Source of the DNA: Linepithema humile
Lineage: Eukaryota; Arthropoda; Insecta; Hymenoptera; Formicidae
Direction of reading: 5' to 3'
NCBI RefSeq assembly: GCF_040581485.1
Contig: NC_090128.1
Coordinates: 40,888,931-40,952,930 of the forward strand
Length of the DNA stretch: 64,000 nt
The position numbers and the translations under genes were made by a program. The notes under the pieces are model-generated. The model was not told where the DNA came from. It did not search any database and worked only from the letters and a program-made list of their open reading frames with translations. Positions 54,032-64,000 of this stretch are shown here, in pieces (within the stretch, counting starts at the first letter, position 1; each line of letters begins with the position of its first letter).

Positions 54032-54394
54032 ATTCGTTTTTAGCTTAAATATGTAATTTGGTGTCAAAACATAATATAATAATAGCGATAAATGTAAAAA
54101 TACTATTTGGACGCTTAATGCTATTTTTTGCTATATCTTTTTAAATTCTTTTTTAGGGGGATTAATATTTTAGAACAATGTTTAGAACAATTAGAACAAT
54201 CCAGAACAGCAAAAAAATTTGAATTTAAAAAAAAATGGGTGGCCACAAAAATAAATCGTTTTTTTGCTTTTCCCGTCATGTTTTTCGATTTTTTTGTTCA
54301 TAACTTTGGAACAATATAGAACAAACGTAGAACAACCTGGAACAACTAAAAAAATATTCAAAATCGAAAAATGGGGGGCTAACTTCATATAGGC

Positions 54395-54403
54395 CACGAC
54401 TTC
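54395..54403. repeat. Right 9-bp target-site duplication
   Basis: CACGACTTC directly follows the right terminus CATATAGGC. It is an exact copy of 52132-52140. Confidence 0.9.
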
Positions 54404-55432
54404 TAACCCGAGAGGCGAAACTTGTACAATCTATAAACCCGCCGGCAAAAGCCACTCATCTGCGGCGCCAGGGTGACTCGGTCCGCTTGAAGTGGCCGCG
54501 GGAGCGAAATAGTGGTGGACGCGTTGCGGCGAGAAGGTTGGCCTGAATTATGAAAATAATATATGCGAGCCGAGTCAGGTGGAAATTAAAATGCCACAGT
54601 CGCCAGATTAAGAGTAACACATAGCGTGGGAGCTGAGAGAGCGCATAAGAGAAAGAAATAGAGGAGAGATATAGAGAAGGGGCAGCCATCTCCCCCTTTT
54701 AGGCTTAACACAGAATGATGTTTGAGCTGAAAATAGCATTGGGATCAAATGCGTTCTTAACGATATAAATATTATCTGGTACATGATATATTTAGAATTT
54801 TTTTTCTTGGCAAATCATCGCATCTATTTTTTTTTAGCATTGTAAAAAATTGATGCAAGCAGAAATATTCGCGGTATAAATTCTTGAGGAAAGCTCAATA
54901 TAAAAATAAATCAATAATTTGCAGTATCCACACGTTCAATGTTATAAAGTACATAAAATACATGATAGAAATTCGAAACTTATTTTTGTTGAACTTTTAT
55001 ATTTCTTAACTTAATACCGCGTTAAGATTTATGTTTTTTTTTTCACGTGAATGAAAAAATACTAAGTAAGTTTTATATTATTAAAAAAATGTTTAATCTT
55101 GTACTTAATTCAAAAAACGTAGTTTTCTGAGATTAGCACTCAATTGCTTGTTCTGTACTGTCTTTTATTTCGATTGTGCTTCAAAGTGAGTTATGGTTGA
55201 AAAAATAGTATCTCGCTTTAAAATACTATTATTTCTCGAATATTAAAAATGTTCGTGTTCGCAGGTATCAATTACTGCAATTCTGCATTCCCCTACAATA
55301 TCATCATCTGTAATTAGTTCAGAAGCTAGTTTTAATTAGATTTGAGAATAGCGAAACATTTACGTTAATGTCGAGTCTGCGGTAAGCATTAATTACCGGT
55401 GTGGTGGTAATACGTATGTAGAAATTTTTCTC

Positions 55433-55450
55433 GGGGGGGGGGAGGGGGGG
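55433..55450 (+). repeat. G10-A-G7 run
   Basis: It marks the left edge of a GC-rich island (55440-56350). Confidence 0.9.
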
Positions 55451-55847
55451 ATATCAATTCGCGCTATCGCGACCGACCGTTTGCCATCTTCCGGCAAAAT
55501 TGTTTGAGCGTAAACCGATCCAGATTCGGAATGGTCCCCTCACTACTCCGCGCGACGGTAAGCAGATAGATAGGTAGATGTATGTACGTCGGAGTTCGCT
55601 GCCTAGGGCGTCGTAAGGAAACGGCCACAAATAAGGGACGGCGGATAGCGCGCGCGGAGAGAGAGGACACGGATAAGGACAGACAAGCCGAGCGGCGGCG
55701 CAAGCCGACGAAGAGAGGCGACGAGAGAGTGGATCTCGCACGCAAACTCGCGTGATCCACATTGACGCCACGCTCTCTCACTCTCACACTCGCGCGCAGC
55801 GCAGCAGACACAGATACCAAACGTGCTCCCGCTCTCGCTGCTCTTGC

Positions 55848-55870
55848 GCGCACACACACACACACACACA
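55848..55870 (+). repeat. (CA)n microsatellite
   Basis: A CA run of 21-23 bp preceded by GCGCG, inside a GC-rich island. Confidence 0.95.
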
Positions 55871-56326
55871 GGGAGAAATCCCCTCACGTGTAATATAGTA
55901 ATAACGCGAGGCGAAGCTTTATCGCCACGCCGGCTCTTCTATTTATTATTCACCGTGTGTCCACGCATACATACGCATACGCCGCGTCTGCACGTAGTTC
56001 GCCCACTCGCTCGCGCGCGCACGGTGGTAATGTAGGCGAGGGTCTGCCTACCCTGCTCTCCGGGGAAGAGGAAGGTCGGCCATAGAAGAGCGTCCCGAGG
56101 CAATGGCCCTACGGAGCGATTTTCTGCCGACTCTTGCGGTAGCTTCTGCGACCGTTCGCGGAGCGACCGTGCCAGCGCGGGAAAGCTCTCAGCGTCGAAG
56201 CTGAGCGGAATCCGAAAGTTGGATCGTTTTAAAGGGATTTGAAAGTTACGCGCCAGCTCTTTTATTTGTTAAGGCAAGTTTAATGTTTCGTATCGTACGA
56301 GGTGAAGTAACGCTCCACTAACGCAC

Positions 56327-56348
56327 CCGCGCGCGCGCGCGCGCGCGC
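56327..56348 (+). repeat. (CG)n microsatellite
   Basis: An uninterrupted CG run of about 21 bp. Such a run is rare in methylated genomes, and its survival fits a genome with little CpG decay. Confidence 0.95.
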
Positions 56349-57329
56349 TTGCAAATATCGAGTACACGCCCTTCTTCGGCGAAACTTCGCACGTTTGATT
56401 CGGTTGAAGTTTGTATACTTTCCTCAAACTGTGTATTCTTAAGTATTACACTGCGCTGTTTATGTGACGGTAACGCGGTATTGCGACCAGTTTGAAATTT
56501 TCGACTCGAGAACTTTGAAGTAGAGTTGCGTTTGACATTAAAGTGGCGTTATGCCGCAAATATTAAAGCAATCTTAGAAGTGGCATTGTGAGTGCTTTAA
56601 GTATTTTTGTTGTTATATATTTATGATATTTCCTTTTTACACTAAAACATACATTTATTGTGCAAACAAGTTTGTTTCATTTACTATTATATAAATAAAA
56701 AACTCTATTTTCTAATTTGAAATTATTTCAAATTAAGTTAAATTAAAAAATATTAAGTTGATAAAAATCATCCATCTTTATGTATATTCTGAATTCTCAC
56801 TAAAACAGTGATTATAATGGAAAAATTCGTTAATTATTTCGTTTTCTGTTTTGCGAGAATGCTAGAAAATTCCTACAGTAACGTGTAGAATATGAAAGTA
56901 ATTCAGAGAGAAAGCATGTGGTTTGCCTCTGCTCCGAACATAAAGATAACTCAAAGATAAATCTCAACAAATCTTTTATGAAGTCGAGCATACCAACAGA
57001 GTCCAACATTAATGAACAAATTCCACAGTCGTGAAATACGCAAAGCTTAATAACCGGAGACGGTCGCAAAACAACGATCTCTCTTGCTCTCAGAAAAAAA
57101 AGTTGTGTAACACTCTATTATTATACTTGCATGAAAGCGGTTTTTTTTTCCCCCTTTACGTTTGCGCAGTGTAAAATTAGTACAAATTATTCTTGCTTCA
57201 AGTAAATAATTCGCGATTAATGCTGAAATTTGTCGTGCCGACCTCGGAAATTGTCCAATGACTACTCCGATGTCCACCACGGCTTCTTGACCGCCATCAT
57301 AGTTGCAAATTTAACTATTCCGCCAACGA

Positions 57330-57705
57330 GGGAATTGATCAGCGACGCGGAGAACTACCTGCCGCAACTTGCGGCTGATAACGGGTGACAAAATCCGCCT
57401 ACTTGACTCGAGAAGTTGATCGGCTACGAGACACGTCTTACGCTGACCAATGGCAGAATCCATCTATTCGTTACATAGGTTGATCGGTGGCATGATCCAT
57501 ATTCCGTTCCCTCTCTGGGGGTGGAGCGGAGGCAAAATCTATGCTCCGCCAGTCTCTGGAGACTGACCGGTAACGACTTCCGATATCCTCAGATCGATAT
57601 CGCGATTTTGCGATCTACGGCTGACATCGCTGACCGGCGGCAAATCCTCCGAGCTTCGGCTTCAAGTGTCGGTCGGCCGACGGCAAGTACGAGTAGAGGT
57701 CAAGC
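57330..57705. repeat. Degenerate ~40-bp minisatellite
   Basis: A GC-richer segment in which a motif like GCTGACCGGTGGCAAAATCC recurs in drifted form at about 57374, 57414, 57442, 57480, 57521, 57561 and 57629, mostly 28-41 bp apart with a wider gap before the last. Units are too diverged for recent expansion. A 71-codon plus-strand frame covers part of it but shows no recognisable domain. Confidence 0.5.
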
Positions 57706-58000
57706 CCGATCCGCTTCTGGACGGACTCGCCTTTAAATGCGATTCGACGCGCAAATGGAATCAAATCGATAACTATTGCCGACTAGTATCGTGCATTAAA
57801 TACTTGATTTCGGGTATTCTATAGAATAAAGTACAACAAAATGGCGCGACAAATTTTGTGCGTCAACTACCAGATTTCATACATCAAAAGAATTTCACAA
57901 TTTTATACGTAGTACTATTGTATTCATTATTTAACACTGTATAAAATCGGTGTAAATAAATGGAGGGATTAAATCAACGAACGATATTAATTCTAACAAA

Positions 58001-60130
58001 GTGCCTATCTATGAAAACATCTCGCGTTTTTCCACTCAATAAATCCTATTTACTCCATAATGCTTAATGCGCTGCCTTCTGTAGTACCGTTTTTTGGACC
58101 ACGTTTATCCCACTTTCTCACTTCAATCCACCTTCCAATAATCTCACGGGTTAAGAACTACGACTTGCTGCAATTAGAAGCGGAAATTTTATAACTGTAA
58201 TTTACCTCCGTTTACACTGCGAATAATCTGCTCGTATACTCAACGCTATACGTCAATTTATCCTTATTTATGTTAGATCCGGATTTAGATACAGATTATT
58301 CCAGATTATTTCGTTTCTCGGTATATTCGTCATATTAAGATTCATTAGATTACATAATCATAAAAAATTTAATGAAACTACATTTAGTTGCTTTTTGTTC
58401 TCCAAGATCTAAAATTAAAGTTATAAAATAAAGTGCTTTAAATAATCTTATGCTCGATAAGTCGCGTTTTATTCTTAAGAGACATTGATTATTATGTACA
58501 AAATTATTTCAAATGACAAAATAGAATATTGTGATATTTCTTCCATCCCTTGAAAAACATAAAATCATTCTTAAATAGTATATAATAATATTTTTTGAAA
58601 AAAGCTTTGATATGTTTAAAAAAGAAACTAAAGAAAAATTATTATACTGAAATCATATTATTTATAATAAAATGTTTATCTCAAAAATAAAAATAAATTT
58701 ATGTGGCTTCTTTCATGAGCGTATAAATGTTGATAATTTTGTTTTATTAGCTTGTTATTTATTTGCTCATTTAAAATTCACGAATTTAACATTTAACGAC
58801 AGGATAAAATACAACAGCATTTTTTGCAATTAATGCACTCTCAGAATTTTGCGTGCGCGAACTTTCTCCGCACAATATGTGCGTGCCGCATTACGCAAAT
58901 TGGATTTAACAATTACCTGTGTGTTAGCAACTCGAGACTATCCCCGTTAGGCAACAGTTGGTTTCATTTAGAAACTCGTAAGTATATAGACCGAAAATTC
59001 GTGCATATGTATGTATGTGTATATGTACTTTAAATACACTAGTATGGTACAATTTTGAAATAAAATTACAGCGCTATTCTGTTCTCCAGAATATATAAGA
59101 AAAGTAAATAAGCTTAAAATTCAGCAAAACTGTAATTAAATGCGTTAATTATACCAATCCGTAATTTTATGAATCAAATATTAATAATGATTGATCGTAA
59201 TAAGTTTCACTCTTTCATATTTTTAGCGTTATTATATTATGCTGTTATTATATTATATATGTGCTGTTATTATATTATATATGCTGTTATTATATTATAA
59301 TCACAAAATACCATATGCATTATCTTGCTTAAACCTGCACAACTTAAGCGCGTTACAATTTTGGAAAATATTATATATTGTTAATAATTTGCAGAAAATT
59401 AGTAAAAAAAGATTATATGCTCGCAATTGCAAATGCATTTTTCACGCTCTAGTAATCTGTATTAATACAATTTAGCAATGTTTTTACGACGGATATGCAT
59501 ACGTGCAATTTTAAGGCCTCTTAAAAATACATCATGTCATATAACTTTGAATGGCTTCCAAGCAAAGGCTTCATGCGATATATGTCTTATTGTCTTGGAA
59601 CTTCCTGAATGTTAGAATGGATGCATCTACTGACAGACGCAATACATTGCGTTGTTTTCAAATTTTAAGTACAAATAATAAACGCAAAAAAAATACAGAG
59701 ATTCGAATATGAGTATACATAAATAATAATTTATATTCTCTAATTGCAGCACGTTAATTGTTCTTTTAAAATTACCAAGAAGCAAATCAAAATCTGTTCA
59801 CAATTCTATTTAAATATATATACTGCGTTCGGACAACTAAAATATCAATTTATTGTATATTATTACTTTAATTAATCAAGCTAATTAATGCCAATAGATG
59901 TCTGCCTTCAAATTAGACATTAAATTAATTAGACAATAAATTTTAAAGCTCTCACAAAAGTTACATTAACGTAATTTCGCGATGCATATTTAAATTATTG
60001 TATTGCAGTGATTAATATTTGTTAATTAAATATCACCGCGTAAATTCCAACAATATGTCTAATATATCATCATGAAAATCTCGCTAGCTTTTCTCAGCGT
60101 AGGCGTAATATGATTTATTTATTTTACGAT
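58001..60130. other. AT-rich sequence, no gene recognised
   Basis: Apart from the repeat at 59229-59300, nothing was seen. Confidence 0.45.
59229..59300 (+). repeat. AT-rich short tandem repeat
   Basis: GCTGTTATTATATTATA recurs at 59241, 59263 and 59283, with periods of 22 and 20 bp, preceded by a partial unit. A 78-codon frame begins here only because the repeat lacks stops. Confidence 0.85.
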
Positions 60131-60419
60131 TACGTATTATGATTTACGGTTTATATTATTCGCCATTATTTACCTACATGCATCCCCCTGAACACAGAGG
60201 CATGTACATTAATTACGAACCGTCTGGTCCGAGGGAATCCGAGCGTCCTAATATCTATCTAAATATAGCTCGGCTCCGCGCTCTTCAGAAAGTTGTATAT
60301 ACAAATAAAGGGCAACGCTAGATTGAATGCAACAATATCCAATACGCGGCCGTTGCATGAATTCATAAGCAAACCGGTAACATTGACGCAAAGTATAACA
60401 GCACACAGACGGCCAATCT

Positions 60420-60780
60420 ACACACACGCGCGCGCGCACGGACACACCTACATACACACGCATGCACACGATGGATACATCGAATGAAACGTCTCCATGG
60501 TGAAATGCGAAGGAGAACTTGGCAGACGGCCAGACGCGAGAATCGAGCTCGCGCTGGTCTTCGTGCCTCGGAGGTGGGCGTATGCTAAAATTGAAAGAAA
60601 AGAAGCGCCAGCGATTCGCGTCAGTCTGATTGGAGTCTGTTCTGGGACGCGTTTCTGGCTCGCATTCGAAATTCGCGTAATCGCTCGTCTCCCGACGTGC
60701 GGAGGGAAGAATCGTGACATTCCTGTCATGGCGTCCCGAATAACGTCTGTCTCCGTTGTCTTCCTCAAGCATTTTACCCG
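60420..60780. other. GC-rich segment open on both strands
   Basis: Two minus frames (174 and 106 codons) and one plus frame (123 codons) overlap here. Openness on both strands and the lack of any motif argue for a compositional effect rather than an exon. Confidence 0.3.
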
Positions 60781-60869
60781 AATAATGTTGGGAATCGTTT
60801 ATTTTAGAAATCCGCGATGTATAATAAGCGTAATAGACTACATTATTTATGAGAAATTTGAATCCTGAA

Positions 60870-63240
60870 TCCTTGATTTCGTAACGTACACGGAATTAGC
60901 CAAAATCATCGCCTGTATTTTTAAGCACAATTTTTTTATCTATTAGAACATTTTTTCCGACGACAAAATTAAAAAAAATATTATTTTAATTTTTTCATTA
61001 CTTATTCTTGTGACTGTAATTAAAACTTTAGACTAAAATTCTATTAAAATAAATCTGCGATATTAATTAAAGATTATGGTCTAAGATTTCGTTATAAAGA
61101 AAAGTTGACTCCAGACTAGCTGAGATATTTATAACGAAAAGTATGTATGACTTTTGAACACTCTATTTTTGATCGGATTTCCTGACATGTATTATTCGAC
61201 ATTAACATTAACTGAGATCGACGCATTTTTTATTCCTTCGGCAATGCTCGGCACTAATTTCCTGTGGGATCAGGAATAAATTTTTTCTGTTGTTTATCGT
61301 AAAAATGACAACGTAAAAACATCAAGTTAAAGTTTCAGATTGTTTAGTGAAGATATCACGTTGAAAACGTAGAACTAGAAGCATTATTATATTTTGACGA
61401 GAGACCTTGCATTTCGGGAAAAGAATTGAAAGCTTTTCTTGCAAGATTGTGTATGTAATATTTCATGTATCAAAAATATAGAAGTTTGCTCGTTTAAAAA
61501 TGAAACAGTCTCGAATTTAACTTGTGTACTAAAAAGTCGATATGAAAAATTCTTGAGAAAATAAAATGTAATGAGAAAGTGAATAAATAGCACAGTCTGC
61601 ATAAAACTCAGAAATAGTTTCAATGATAACAAATTTAATTTCCGTACCTAAATCAGAGAATTCTCAAATTGTCTTCATTACAAGCATATTGTATGCATCA
61701 GACGATGTTCATCATCGATTGCTGCTCATTGATTCACATCTACAGATTTTTACTCGACGTTATTATTTAACGTTTACGTCGTATCGTGCAAGTTACGAGG
61801 ATCATAAATCGCGTAACAATTTCTAGAACAAACTCTACTTCTTCGGCTGTGCACTTAGCTTACTGTATCGTGAGTTTAATAGAAACTGTAAATATACGGG
61901 CCACGTTACTTTTTATCACAATGAATATCACTACGTAATGCGCATGGTAAGCGTGTATTATATGATTAGAGCGGTTTCAGCGAACAAGCTAGCACTTACA
62001 AAGGTTGTTAACCAGAGCCATTATTACTCGAGCATGCGAACGTCGGAGCAGTGAATTTGTTGATAAAATCCGCATATTCGAATATTGTGGTATAATTCAT
62101 TCGGCGCGTTCGGAGAGAGAGAAAAAAAGAGAGAAGGAGAGGGAGAGCGCAATTCCTTAACATCCGAAAATGTAAGACTAAAAAGAAACAATTCAGATAG
62201 TAGTGGTTATTTAAGTAGCGAAATAATGAGATATCGAAAACCGATATTCAATTATCGCCCGTTTAAAACTGATAAGTTCGGCTCTCATGATTTCTGAATA
62301 CAGACATGCATCCAAATTTTGCTCCGCGAATACTGCCGAAAGAGCGCCGTTCTAATTCTCAGTCCACTCAAATTAAATAATAATAAAGCAAATAATGGAA
62401 ATTATTCCGCAGACTAGAAACGTAATATAATAATTCGTTTTGAATCAAGCGTCAAATAAAGCTCACTAAATATTCAAGCGTTTTCGCGGTTATTTCTGCC
62501 AATTCTTTCATTATTTATTCATATGTCAGTATATTAATTTAATATAACGAGCTAATATCATAATTTAGAATACATTTATATAAATTTGAAACTTTCTCGA
62601 TAATTTAGCAAAAAAACATAATAAAAGTTATTACAAAGTTTCTATATAAACATTTACTTTTAGCAAAACAGCAAATGTGTGCAAAAAATGTTTATTAGCA
62701 ACTATTAAAAACATCATAAAATAAAAAAAATTATAAAAATTTTAAAATGCATCCCACGAATCATGAAGTACCATATTTTAAAACATAATTCACTAAAAAA
62801 AATGCACTCCCATTGAGCATATGTTTTATCTGAAATATATGAAATGACATTGATAAAGTGCTGTAGAATTTGTTTCCTTTCTATCTTTTCTTTTCTTTTC
62901 TTAAGATTCCTTGATGAATTTATAAACCTATTTTTATGAGAGAGGGAGATTGCCTTAAAAATCTGATTTACTAAAATAAAACAGTTCAAGTAAAATCTTC
63001 AAACAACTATATCTTCGAATATCTGTCTTATTAAACGTCGAACTAAAATTTGGTTAAAGTAAAATCCATTTTAAATTAAATAACAAAGTTAACATTTTTT
63101 ATCCTAAAAAGATTGAAAATTCGTGAAACTTAATTTTGCTAAATTAACTAACATTTTTATAAGTCGAGAAATATTGACTGTCAATTTGTAAAAAAAAAAT
63201 TGTAAATTAATTTTAAAAAATCTGTAGACAACGGCGATAT
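60870..63240. other. AT-rich sequence, no gene recognised
   Basis: There is a small inverted repeat near 61228-61283 (TTTTTATTCCT and AGGAATAAATT). No other structure was seen. Confidence 0.45.
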
Positions 63241-63247
63241 GCCTATT

Positions 63248-63305
63248 TTTCAATAGTATTTCACATTACATCTGTGCAAGGTTATAATGTGAAATACTAC
63301 TGAAA
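63248..63305 (+). other. Hairpin, pre-miRNA-sized
   Basis: A perfect 15-bp stem, TAGTATTTCACATTA at 63254-63268 with TAATGTGAAATACTA at 63285-63299, encloses a 16-nt loop. After one mismatch the stem continues for five more pairs, giving 20 pairs in 58 nt. No known miRNA seed was recognised. It may be a miRNA precursor, a small MITE remnant or neutral. The strand is arbitrary. Confidence 0.5.
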
Positions 63306-63479
63306 TGTTTAATCCCAAATATATGGGTATATCGATTACTTTATCTGTTTTGCTCGCACTCGTTGTCATACCATGTCATTTCGTCTATTCTATTCCACGC
63401 AGATGCATCAAGAGTATAAGTAAAATATCGTGCACTTAAAAAGGAAATGATCACTTCGCTTCGCGTTACACATCGGTAA

Positions 63480-64000
63480 TAAACACCAGCTGACAGGAGG
63501 ACATCCCACAGCGTCGCAGCCGTAAAATATCAAGTCGTCGTGTTTCGTTTCACTTTGCCGGTCGGTGAAAAGTTAAACTCGAGGAGACAGCAACGCCGCA
63601 ACCGTATATCCGTCGGACGCAATATCTCGAATAATACAAATATCTTACTTAATGGAGAATAGAGCCGAGCCAACGACTCGGTCAAAGAAAATCGAATCTT
63701 ATCGGGGCGCGGCGCTGTTCGCACCTGAATTCAGTTTAAGAGCGTACGGGTTTGCTCGCCCGTTCGTCGAATTCGTGGCACCCACGGGCGCCAGTGCATC
63801 TCGCAAGAACGTATTTCGCTGACGGAGGCAGGTCCGCGCGCACCATGCCTCGACAATGTTTGTTTTTATCGAACGAAATGCTTATCGTGCCCTCGCGTGC
63901 CTCAAGAGCAATGTATAACCGCCTACTCGCATACATAAAGTCGAACGCCTTGCGCGTTCTCTCTCACCCTTCCGGCCGCCCCGCACCCGCGTCGCCCTCG
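63480..64000. other. CpG-rich block at right edge
   Basis: GC content and CpG density rise towards the right edge, ending in a C-rich stretch. On the minus strand a GTAAGA donor lies at about 63645-63650. This may be the edge of a promoter or first exon of the semaphorin lying partly outside the window. Confidence 0.3.

Larger units (their letters stand above)
52141..54394. mobile_element. Foldback-type transposable element, non-autonomous, with long inverted arms
   Basis: A 2,254-bp inverted-repeat element. It begins GCCTATATGAAGTTAGCC and ends with the exact reverse complement. The outer ~370 bp of each arm differ at about one position in the stretch compared by eye (GACGAGA versus GACGGGA). 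The inner arms are arrays of a 145-bp tandem repeat in opposite orientation, about six copies on the left and four plus a partial on the right. They are separated by a short AT-rich spacer at about 53341-53390. A perfect 9-bp direct repeat CACGACTTC flanks the element. No transposase reading frame is present. The small mirror-image open frames near the two ends are by-products of the inverted repeat. Long arms with internal tandem repeats and a 9-bp target duplication are the hallmarks of Foldback elements, which are linked to the Mutator-like superfamily. Superfamily placement is an inference. The near-identity of the arms suggests a recent insertion or ongoing arm homogenisation. Confidence 0.9.
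55440..56350. other. GC/CpG-rich island, candidate promoter region
   Basis: One of the largest CpG-dense blocks in the window, bounded by G-runs on the left and a CG microsatellite on the right, with three overlapping minus-strand frames of 94-133 codons. None encodes a signal peptide followed by a semaphorin-like N-terminus. This is a plausible promoter or 5' UTR exon. Confidence 0.35.
21476..64000 (-). other. Sema1a: Upstream intron and/or 5' region of semaphorin
   Basis: The gene needs at least one more upstream exon to supply a start codon and signal peptide, ending in a phase-1 donor. No convincing candidate was found in these 42.5 kb. Several plausible donors were checked and rejected (see rejected list). 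The region is therefore read as a very long first intron, possibly with non-coding 5' exons in its CpG-rich islands. It also hosts all but one of the recognised mobile elements. Confidence 0.5.

Noticed and set aside
52147..54397. Mirror-image small frames at the two ends of the foldback element
   Set aside because: They are the same terminal sequence in two orientations, only about 63-68 codons long, with no transposase motif.

Overview
The window reads as a stretch of an insect genome, most likely a hymenopteran and plausibly an ant. It is AT-rich, but CpG dinucleotides are not depleted. It carries many dinucleotide microsatellites and small terminal-inverted-repeat elements, and it has almost no open reading frame of protein quality. 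The only gene recognised is a class 1 transmembrane semaphorin (Sema-1a type) on the minus strand. Two short coding exons are clear: 21379..21475 and 19908..19959. They join in frame across a 1,419-base intron and together encode the N-terminal start of the Sema domain, including the signatures GQRFLGNES, HFKLLE, ILIGAR and NAIYNISLHDLTE. The species call is an inference from sequence character and the insect-like semaphorin. No mitochondrial, rRNA or tRNA marker is present to confirm it.

Layout. Positions 1-19907 are the intron downstream of the second exon. No further semaphorin exon was recognised there, so this intron is at least 19.9 kb. It holds GC-rich pockets (about 1971-2330, 4700-5700, 6960-7920 and 13400-13910) and one palindromic MITE-like element (14513-14748). 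Positions 19908-21475 hold the two exons and their intron. Positions 21476-64000 lie upstream in the gene's orientation. The exon encoding the signal peptide and N-terminus was not found, so this is either one very long 5' intron or intron plus promoter region. It contains a direct pair of near-identical 0.4-kb MITEs (30566-30964 and 32153-32548), a 164-bp palindromic MITE (49490-49653), and microsatellites and G-runs. It also contains several GC/CpG-rich islands (about 22380-22870, 35560-36220, 37200-38280, 41600-42560, 46500-47600, 55440-56350 and 63480-64000), any of which could be a promoter or 5' UTR exon.

The most striking object is a foldback transposable element at 52141-54394. It is 2,254 bp, with near-identical long inverted arms, internal 145-bp tandem repeats and a perfect 9-bp target-site duplication. 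It encodes no transposase, so it is non-autonomous and was presumably mobilised in trans. A second point of interest is the start of the first recognised exon. There a strong acceptor is fused directly to a donor-like sequence (ACAG then GTGAGG), the arrangement of an exonic recursive-splice site, in a gene with very long introns.

Open frames elsewhere (the longest are about 120-210 codons) look like chance frames in GC-rich or low-complexity DNA and are not annotated as genes. One AT-rich 162-codon frame (45391-45879, minus) is listed with low confidence.
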